Shown here piece by piece: positions 5,369 to 10,127 of a stretch of DNA of 10,127 bases (position 1 is its first letter; each line of letters begins with the position of its first letter). Under the pieces are notes generated by a model. It did not search any database, had not been told where the DNA came from, and saw only the letters and a list, made by a program, of their open reading frames with translations. Source of the stretch: CAZFHZ01 sp964519015 (lineage in GTDB: Bacteria; Blakebacterota; Blakebacteria; Blakebacterales; CAYUVJ01); contig CAZFHZ010000114.1 of assembly GCA_964519015.1 (NCBI GenBank), positions 1 to 10,127 of the forward strand, in the 5' to 3' direction. The position numbers and the translations under genes are program-made.

Positions 5369-6212
5369 CGGACGGGACCGCATGCGACATGTGACCACAC
5401 AGATCGATGAGTACCTCAGGGGAGAGCTGACGTCCGCACGGCGGGCGGAGGTGGCCGCCCACCTGGATACCTGTGCGGAGTGCCGGGCCCACGCCGAGTG
5501 GGTGGAGCATCTCCAGGGACTGGTGCGCACCACTCGCCGCGAGCCGCCCCCCGAGGTGCTGGCCGGCCTGGCCCGGCGGCTGCTGGCGGTGCCCGGGGAG
5601 ATGGCCGCCCGGCCGGCCGGGCTCGCCCGCCGGTTCCGTATGCCCTCCCTGCCTGTCTGGCTGGGCGACCCGGCCCCGCTGCTGCGGGCCGCCGCCCTGG
5701 TCGTGCTGGGCGTGCTGGTCGGCTACGGGGTGTGGGGCCGGCGTCCGGCGGTGGAGACGCCCCGGGTGCTGGACCACACCATGGCGGCCCGGGCCCCGGC
5801 GACCGAAGCGGTCCCGGCACCCTCCCCGGCCCAGGCCGGCGGAGAGGCGATCGAGGCCCTCGAAGCGCGCGTGCAGGCCCTGGAGAAGGCGATCTACGCC
5901 AGCCACTTCGCCCGCGTGGAGGCTTCGATGCTCCAGTTCGTGGACGGGGCGACCGAGGGGGAGCTGGCGGCTTCCGATCCCCAGAACTGGCAGGGACTGT
6001 TGATGGTCACAGCGAACTTGAAAGCCGAGCGCAAGTCGGCCGATGATGTGCCCATGGTACGCCTGCTCGGCCAGATCGAGTCGGTCCTGATGGAGATGGA
6101 CCGCCTCAGCCGGGAACGGGACCTCGCGGGAGCACGGCGCATGGCCACCGTGATCGAGCAGCAGGGACTGCTCCCGGCACTGCAGCGACTGAAGGTCGGT
6201 ATCGACGAATGA
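5361..6212 (+). CDS. Zinc-finger transmembrane anti-sigma factor
   Basis: This is the probable inhibitor of the preceding ECF sigma factor, 283 residues long. The cytoplasmic N-terminus has the anti-sigma zinc-binding signature HLDTCAEC (His34, Cys38, Cys41) within the usual YLRGEL...AHL context. The fourth ligand normally found about 26 residues before the histidine is Met8 by alignment, so either His10 substitutes or zinc binding is altered. One membrane helix lies at about 106-125 (LLRAAALVVLGVLVGYGVW), followed by WGRR. A Pro/Ala-rich linker leads to an outer part of about 120 residues with heptad-like helices (EALEARVQALEKAIY). The ATG at 5361 overlaps the sigma stop by eight bases. A GTG at 5352 and an ATG at 5382 are alternatives in the same frame. 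The C-terminal region resembles no sensor domain I can name. It is the likely site of the releasing signal. Confidence 0.88.
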   Translation: MDNGRDRMRHVTTQIDEYLRGELTSARRAEVAAHLDTCAECRAHAEWVEHLQGLVRTTRREPPPEVLAGLARRLLAVPGEMAARPAGLARRFRMPSLPVWLGDPAPLLRAAALVVLGVLVGYGVWGRRPAVETPRVLDHTMAARAPATEAVPAPSPAQAGGEAIEALEARVQALEKAIYASHFARVEASMLQFVDGATEGELAASDPQNWQGLLMVTANLKAERKSADDVPMVRLLGQIESVLMEMDRLSRERDLAGARRMATVIEQQGLLPALQRLKVGIDE

Positions 6213-6219
6213 GGCTGAT

Positions 6220-7521
6220 ATGCTGAGCAGAGAGGGGAACCACCTTCACGTCCGCCCGGGGGGCGGGCTCGGCGTCCGCGTGACGCTGCTGGCCGTCCTG
6301 CTGCTGGCGCTGGCGGCCCCGCCCGCGTCGGGGCGGCAGGATCCGGGGCAGGAGGCCGCCTATCGCCAGGCGGTCGACCTGACCGTCCAGGGGGAGTGGC
6401 AGCAGGCGCTGGAGATTTTCCGGCGCATCGCCCGGGGGGAGACCCCCCGGGCGGCGGAGTCCGCCTTCTACACCGGGCTCTGCCTGGAGAACATCTCGGG
6501 ACGAGATGCCGAGGCCTTCGAGGCCTTCGAGGACACCCGCCGGCGCTTCCCCGACTCGGCGGCGGCCGGCAAGGCGCTGCTGCGTCAGCTCACCCTGGCC
6601 GGCGTGCTCGGCTTCAGCGACACCCGCTACCGCGATTTCCTGGTCGACCAGCTCCAGGCCGCCGATCCCGCCGTCTGCAACGAGGCAGCCCTGAGCCTGG
6701 CCCGGCTGGGGGATGAGCGGGCGGTGGACCGACTGCTGGTGGTGGCGCGGGAGGGCTCATCGACCCAGCGCATGATGGTGCTGGAGATGGCCGCCAATTT
6801 CGATGCGGAGGCGGCCACCCGCCTGCTGGACGGGATCATCGCTTCGACCACCGACCCGGAGCTGAGGAGCCGGGCGGCAAGCCTGAAGGCATCGGTCGCC
6901 TCGCGCACCGAGGAACGCGCCAAGTCGGAGCGCGTGCTGGCCAAGGACGTGCGGGCCCTCATGGAGGAGATCCGCCGCCAGGGGGAGACGTGGACCGACG
7001 AGGAACTGATCACCCACGGGCTCTTCCATATCATGCAGCGCCAGGAGTTCGTGCGTTACGTGCAGTCGAACGCGGCCGGGCGGCGCCGCGCCTACGCCGA
7101 CTTCTGGGCCGGGATCGAGGACCCCCTCCCCCAGACGCCTCAGAACGAGCTGGAGGAGGAGTTCCGCCGCCGCGTCCAGCTGGCCCACCGGCTCTACGGG
7201 GAGCCGTGGAAGGCGGCCCGCAGCCGGTACGACGCCAAGGAATGGCTGACTCCCGAATCCCCCTACGCCCCCTGGGACGCCCGCGGGGAACTTTTCATCA
7301 AGTTCGGGGAGCCGAGCGACGTCTTCCTGGTCGGGTTCAACCAGGAGGAGTGGTACTACGGCAACCTGAAGGTGGACTTCACGGTCGGTCTCTACCGCTA
7401 CAACTACTTCCGCAACGCCATCTTCCCGGGACGGGCCAGCCAGATGGATTACCCCCCCGGCTACGTCCAGGGATTGTTCATCAACACCCCGCGCATCGAC
7501 TACAACCCCTCGGGGCGCTGA
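6220..7521 (+). CDS. Secreted TPR/HEAT-like protein with GWxTD-like C-terminus
   Basis: This 433-residue exported protein is the last gene of the ECF operon, seven bases after the anti-sigma stop, with a GAGG Shine-Dalgarno (6211-6214). A signal peptide ends near residue 38 (hydrophobic core 21-33, then PPASG). Residues 44-115 read as tetratricopeptide-like helices (AVDLTVQGEWQQALEIFRRI). Residues 120-225 look like HEAT-type helical pairs (AALSLARLGDERAVDRLL). A helical linker rich in Glu and Arg follows. The C-terminal 150 residues match the GWxTD domain layout: ADFWAGIEDPLPQTPQNELEEEFRRRV (293-319), EWLTPE (341-346), then DARGELFIKFGEPSDVF (353-369) and EEWYYGNL. The eponymous GWxTDRG is degenerate here, with an insertion between the Trp and the ARG. 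GWxTD proteins are of unknown function and often sit with envelope or surface genes. Scaffold or stress-sensing roles are inference only. Confidence 0.8.
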   Translation: MLSREGNHLHVRPGGGLGVRVTLLAVLLLALAAPPASGRQDPGQEAAYRQAVDLTVQGEWQQALEIFRRIARGETPRAAESAFYTGLCLENISGRDAEAFEAFEDTRRRFPDSAAAGKALLRQLTLAGVLGFSDTRYRDFLVDQLQAADPAVCNEAALSLARLGDERAVDRLLVVAREGSSTQRMMVLEMAANFDAEAATRLLDGIIASTTDPELRSRAASLKASVASRTEERAKSERVLAKDVRALMEEIRRQGETWTDEELITHGLFHIMQRQEFVRYVQSNAAGRRRAYADFWAGIEDPLPQTPQNELEEEFRRRVQLAHRLYGEPWKAARSRYDAKEWLTPESPYAPWDARGELFIKFGEPSDVFLVGFNQEEWYYGNLKVDFTVGLYRYNYFRNAIFPGRASQMDYPPGYVQGLFINTPRIDYNPSGR

Positions 7522-7600
7522 GCACGCCCGACGCCCGAGGCGCCCTCGCTCACTGGATGCACGAAGGCCCTGACGGCTGCCTTGGGGCATTGAAACTACG

Positions 7601-7637
7601 AGGCCCCGGCCGCAACCGCCGGGGCCTTCTTCTCTTC
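7601..7637 (+). terminator. Intrinsic terminator of the ECF operon
   Basis: AGGCCCCGGC (7601-7610) and GCCGGGGCCT (7618-7627) form a perfect 10-bp stem with a 7-base loop, followed by the pyrimidine-rich tail TCTTCTCTTC. It lies 80 bases after the GWxTD-like gene and in front of the convergent pilin gene. On the minus strand there is no comparable T-run, so it acts mainly in the plus direction. Confidence 0.85.
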
Positions 7638-7722
7638 GACCTGTCTGCCGATCCCGTCTAGAGGCCGCTGCCGGACTCGTGCCGGGAGCGCCGGTCCGCG
7701 CCCGTCGGCCGGGGAGCGGCGA

Positions 7723-8163
7723 TCACCAGTCGGCGTAGGGATTGACCGCGCCCGTGTAGTTTGGAATGAAGGTGGCGATGTTGTTGACATTGACCATGAC
7801 CAGGCCGGTGTCGGAGGCGTAGAGCCACCCTCCGGCGTTCGTGCACGACATGGCCGCCTCGGTGCTGATAATAACATCGTTACTGTTGGAGATCTTCTCG
7901 AAGGGGATGCGGCGGACCAGCCCCTCGGCCACTACAGCGCCGAGGCTGTCTGGTATACCAACCTCGGGATGCCGGGCGGCATAGATTAGTACGGTGCTGC
8001 GCAGCGTCTCCAGGTTCTGGGAAGTGGCGGCGATCTTGGCCTCCGGGGTGAGGTCCTGGTACTTGGGCAGCAGTACGGCCACCAGCACGCCGAGCAGCGC
8101 CATCACGATGAGCAGCTCGATCAGGGTGAACCCCTGCTGGTCTTCACGCTTGCGACGGAACAT
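7723..8163 (-). CDS. Type IV prepilin / pseudopilin-like protein
   Basis: This is a 146-residue pilin-class protein. The class III signal is clear: a short basic leader ending QQG11, then FTLIELLIVMALLGVLVAVLLP, with Phe12 as the predicted methylated residue after peptidase cleavage and the assembly glutamate at mature position 5 (Glu16). The globular part has an alpha-helical neck (AKIAATSQNLETLRSTVLIYAARH) and the C-terminal motif GGWLYASDTGLVMVN, common in non-classical pilins and type II pseudopilins. Only one cysteine is present, so the disulfide-bounded D-region of classical PilA is absent. The ATG at 8163 has an excellent AGGAGGA seven bases upstream. The gene lies 72 bp after pilC on the same strand, so it is probably co-transcribed. 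Whether it is the major pilin or a minor pseudopilin cannot be decided here. Confidence 0.92.
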   Translation of the reverse strand: MFRRKREDQQGFTLIELLIVMALLGVLVAVLLPKYQDLTPEAKIAATSQNLETLRSTVLIYAARHPEVGIPDSLGAVVAEGLVRRIPFEKISNSNDVIISTEAAMSCTNAGGWLYASDTGLVMVNVNNIATFIPNYTGAVNPYADW

Positions 8164-8235
8164 TGCGTTCTCCTCCTGTAGCGGGATCGGCTCCCGGTCG
8201 TCCTTCGTGTCTTCTCTTTCTTCCCCCGCCGCCGA

Positions 8236-9471
8236 TCAGCCGCCGGTCCGGTAGACCGACATCATGTCGAACATCGGCAGCAGGCACGCGAGGATCAGGG
8301 TCGAGACGATCAGCCCCACGCCGATGATGAGCAGCGGCTCGAGCACCGTGGTGAGGCGGGTGACCTCGTGCGTCACCTCGCGGTCGTAGTAGTCGGCCAC
8401 CTCGATCGCCATGTCGTCGAGGGAGCCGCTCTCCTCGCCCACGGCGAACATCTGCACCACCATGGGCGGGATCTCCTTGCTCTCGGCCAGCGGTTCACTG
8501 AACGGGCGGCCCTGCTTGACCTGCCGGATCACCTTGTGGATCACGTCCTGGATGACCCGGTTGCCGACCACGTTGGCCACCACCTCCAGCGTCTCCACCA
8601 GCGGCACTCCCCGCGAGAGGAGTGAACCGTAGGTGCGGGAGAAGCGCGCGATGTTGAGCTTGCGCACCAGCTCCCCGACCACCGGGGCCTTCAGCAGCAT
8701 GCGGTGCCAGAGGAGTTCTCCCCGGTCGGTCTTGACCAGGGCGCGCAATCCTATGATCCCGAACACGATCCCCGGGAAGAGCAGGTACCACCAGCTGGTG
8801 ATGAAGCCGCTGGTGGCCAGCAGCGCCTTGGTCAGCCCGGGGAGCTCCACCCCCGCCTCCTCAAAGATGGACACGAAGGAGGGGATGATGAAGGTCAAGA
8901 GGAAGGTCACGATGACCACCGCCACCGAGGCCATGATGGCCGGGTAGACAATGGCGTTCTTGATCCGTTCCTGCAGCTCCTTCTGGCTCTCCAGGATCCC
9001 GGCCAGGTAGAGCAGGTTCTCGGGCAGGCCGCCTCCGGTCTCCCCGACCTTGACCAGCGAGAGGAAGATCGGTCCAAAGACCTTCGGATAGCGTCCGAAC
9101 GCCTCGCTGAGCTGCTCTCCCCCCTGGATCAACCGCTTGATCTCCCGGAGGATGCCCTGGAACCGCTCGTTCCCGGTCTGGTTGATGATTACGTCCAGAC
9201 CTTCGGTGAGCGGCACGCCGGCCTTGAGCATTGTGGCAAAGAGCGTCGTGAACGTGGCCAGGTCGTCGGTCCGGATCGGCTTGACGAACAGCCGGTCCAG
9301 GAAACTCCAGTCGAAGCTGACGGCCGAGCGTCGTCTGGCTTCCACGCTGACCACCGAGTAGCCGCGGGAAACCAGCTGGTCGTAGACCACCTTCACGCTG
9401 TCGGCCTGCGATTCCCCTGTGACCACACTGCCGTCCGCGGTGATCACTTTGTATTCGTAGTACTTGGGCAT
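8236..9471 (-). CDS. pilC: Type IV pilus inner-membrane platform protein PilC (T2SS F family)
   Basis: This 411-residue protein is the usual length for PilC/GspF, the inner-membrane platform that couples the cytoplasmic assembly ATPases to pilin polymerisation. A short cytoplasmic N-terminal region (YEYKVITADGSVVTGE) precedes two related T2SSF domains. The first is at about 70-193 (FATMLKAGVPLTEGL and VGETGG) and the second at about 273-395 (YGSLLSRGVPLVETL and VGEESGSLDDM). Membrane segments lie at about 175-197, 226-245 and 377-400. The ATG at 9471 has GAGGTG upstream (9481-9484 as GAGG). A consensus sigma-54 promoter begins just upstream. The pilin next door favours type IV pili over type II secretion, although the families overlap. 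The partial upstream activator gene fits the known pilC-pilS-pilR neighbourhood of some bacteria, but no pilS is seen between them. Confidence 0.94.
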   Translation of the reverse strand: MPKYYEYKVITADGSVVTGESQADSVKVVYDQLVSRGYSVVSVEARRRSAVSFDWSFLDRLFVKPIRTDDLATFTTLFATMLKAGVPLTEGLDVIINQTGNERFQGILREIKRLIQGGEQLSEAFGRYPKVFGPIFLSLVKVGETGGGLPENLLYLAGILESQKELQERIKNAIVYPAIMASVAVVIVTFLLTFIIPSFVSIFEEAGVELPGLTKALLATSGFITSWWYLLFPGIVFGIIGLRALVKTDRGELLWHRMLLKAPVVGELVRKLNIARFSRTYGSLLSRGVPLVETLEVVANVVGNRVIQDVIHKVIRQVKQGRPFSEPLAESKEIPPMVVQMFAVGEESGSLDDMAIEVADYYDREVTHEVTRLTTVLEPLLIIGVGLIVSTLILACLLPMFDMMSVYRTGG

Positions 9472-9493
9472 CTACAGGCACCTCGGAGAAATG

Positions 9494-9509
9494 AGCAATC
9501 CGTGTGCCA
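9494..9509 (-). promoter_or_regulatory. Sigma-54 promoter of the pilC-pilin operon
   Basis: The minus strand reads TGGCACACGGATTGCT, a complete match to TGGCAC-N5-TTGC[A/T], with GG and GC separated by the required 10 bases. The -24 element is at 9504-9509 and the -12 element at 9494-9498. Transcription would start near 9484, giving a leader of only about 13 bases that begins at the pilC Shine-Dalgarno. Sigma-54 promoters need an enhancer-binding ATPase, and one is encoded just upstream at 9686-10127. Confidence 0.82.
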
Positions 9510-9642
9510 GACAGGTGGCACGCGGACTGACCGATCTCACAACTCGTTGGAGGAGAATACGATACATATTAATTTCGCCTTTTGTGCGTGCCACGGAGTA
9601 GCACTCCTAACTGTTCAGACTGCTTTACGTTCTTACCCGAGT

Positions 9643-9682
9643 GTCCGGACTCCTTTACACCGGGTCCGGATGTAACCCGGAC
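9643..9682. promoter_or_regulatory. Candidate activator-binding sites upstream of the sigma-54 promoter
   Basis: GTCCGGAC (9643-9650, itself a palindrome) and GTCCGGAT (9664-9671) start exactly 21 bp apart, about two helical turns. CCGGAC (9677-9682) adds a third half-site pairing with GTCCGG at 9664-9669 across a 7-base gap. They lie about 160-200 bp upstream of the predicted sigma-54 start, the usual distance for enhancer sites. An AT-rich stretch (about 9558-9582) between them and the promoter could help bending. The CCGG core is common in GC-rich DNA, so this stays tentative. Confidence 0.35.
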
Positions 9683-9685
9683 GCC

Positions 9686-10127
9686 CTACTCGCCGTTGCC
9701 ACCTGCTTCCAACCCGTACTGGTTGATCTTCTGGTGCAGGTTCACCCGGCTGATCTTGAGCAGTTTGGCCGCCCGGGTCTTGTTCCCCTCGGACCGCTGC
9801 AGCGCTTCCTGGATCAGGATACGCTCGTAGCGGCCGACCACCCGCTTGAGGGCCTGGGAGAGCGATTCCTCCTGGAGCAGGTCGAGGCTGATACCCCCCG
9901 TCTGGGTGGACGGGCCACGGAAGGACTCTGGGATGGCCGTCGGCCCGATGATCTCGCCCCGCTCCAGCACCACCGCCCGCTGCAGTACGTTCTGGAGTTC
10001 CCGGACGTTCCCCGGCCAGCTGTAGGCGAGGAAATGTCCCATGACCTCTTCGCTGATCCCGAAGATCGCCTTTCCGAACTTCTCGTTGAACCGTTTCAGG
10101 AAGATCCGGGCCAGGATGGGGATGTCC
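9686..10127 (-). CDS. Sigma-54 dependent response regulator/activator, C-terminal part (PilR-like)
   Basis: The frame is open to the window edge and supplies the last 146 residues. It begins in the sigma-54 AAA+ domain (DIPILARIFLKRFNEKFGK) and contains the family signature WPGNVREL followed by QNVLQRAVVLERGE. A linker of about 30 residues leads to a Fis-type helix-turn-helix at the end (ILIQEALQRSEGNKTRAAKLLKISRVNLHQKINQYGL), which binds enhancer sites. The N-terminal receiver or sensor domain and the GAFTGA loop lie outside the window, so the kind of signal is unknown. The gene is upstream of, and parallel to, pilC and its sigma-54 promoter. That makes a PilR-like activator of the pilus operon the best inference. 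The TAG stop is at 9686-9688. Confidence 0.93.
   Translation of the reverse strand, partial: DIPILARIFLKRFNEKFGKAIFGISEEVMGHFLAYSWPGNVRELQNVLQRAVVLERGEIIGPTAIPESFRGPSTQTGGISLDLLQEESLSQALKRVVGRYERILIQEALQRSEGNKTRAAKLLKISRVNLHQKINQYGLEAGGNGE

Noticed and set aside
5416..5820. Open frames in the other strand and frames across the anti-sigma gene
   Set aside because: They are almost entirely Pro, Gly, Arg and Ala and lack any family feature. The zinc-finger and membrane-helix frame is clearly the coding one.
9516..9530. A second, plus-strand sigma-54 promoter starting at TGGCAC
   Set aside because: The -12 position reads CTGAC without the essential GC, and no gene follows on the plus strand.
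8704..9675. A 323-residue open frame antisense to pilC
   Set aside because: It reads through the complement of clear pilC codons and the regulatory region, with a composition typical of a shadow frame.

Overview
This is a GC-rich bacterial chromosomal window. It holds ten protein genes, of which the two at the window edges are incomplete, and intergenic regions with readable promoters and hairpins. The gene families point to a Gram-negative bacterium: a three-domain DsbD, lipobox lipoproteins, type IV pilus machinery, a sigma-54 enhancer-binding protein and a GWxTD-type protein. GWxTD proteins are typical of Gemmatimonadota, Acidobacteriota and FCB-group or related candidate phyla, so such a lineage is my best inference. 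The exact phylum cannot be fixed from this window. I see no tRNA, rRNA, insertion sequence, CRISPR array or phage gene.

Layout. (1) Positions 1-697, minus: the N-terminal 232 residues of an AAA_14/DUF4143-type ATPase. Its promoter lies in an AT-rich island carrying two related palindromes, and the -10 box is so close to the ATG that the mRNA is probably leaderless. (2) 831-1777, minus: two small lipoproteins that resemble each other, joined by an ATGA stop/start overlap and followed by a large GC-rich hairpin. (3) 1930-2655, minus: signal peptidase I (lepB). (4) 2821-4722, plus: dsbD, divergent from lepB, with a good sigma-70-like promoter. (5) 4775-7521, plus: an ECF sigma factor, a zinc-finger transmembrane anti-sigma factor and a secreted TPR/HEAT/GWxTD-like protein. 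These three are packed as an operon ending in a clear terminator at 7601-7637. (6) 7723-9471, minus: a prepilin gene preceded by the pilus platform gene pilC. (7) 9686-10127, minus: the C-terminal part of a sigma-54 enhancer-binding protein (PilR-like).

How the parts relate. LepB, DsbD, the lipoproteins and the ECF/anti-sigma pair all concern the cell envelope. The ECF unit starts only 52 bp after dsbD and could be co-transcribed with it. The pilus genes form a regulatory module: a fully consensus sigma-54 promoter (TGGCAC-N5-TTGCT) sits just upstream of pilC, next to a gene for the activator class that such promoters need. The most notable signals are that promoter, the palindrome-controlled leaderless ATPase gene and the tandem lipoprotein pair. 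I found no defence or mobile system that I could defend as wholly new.
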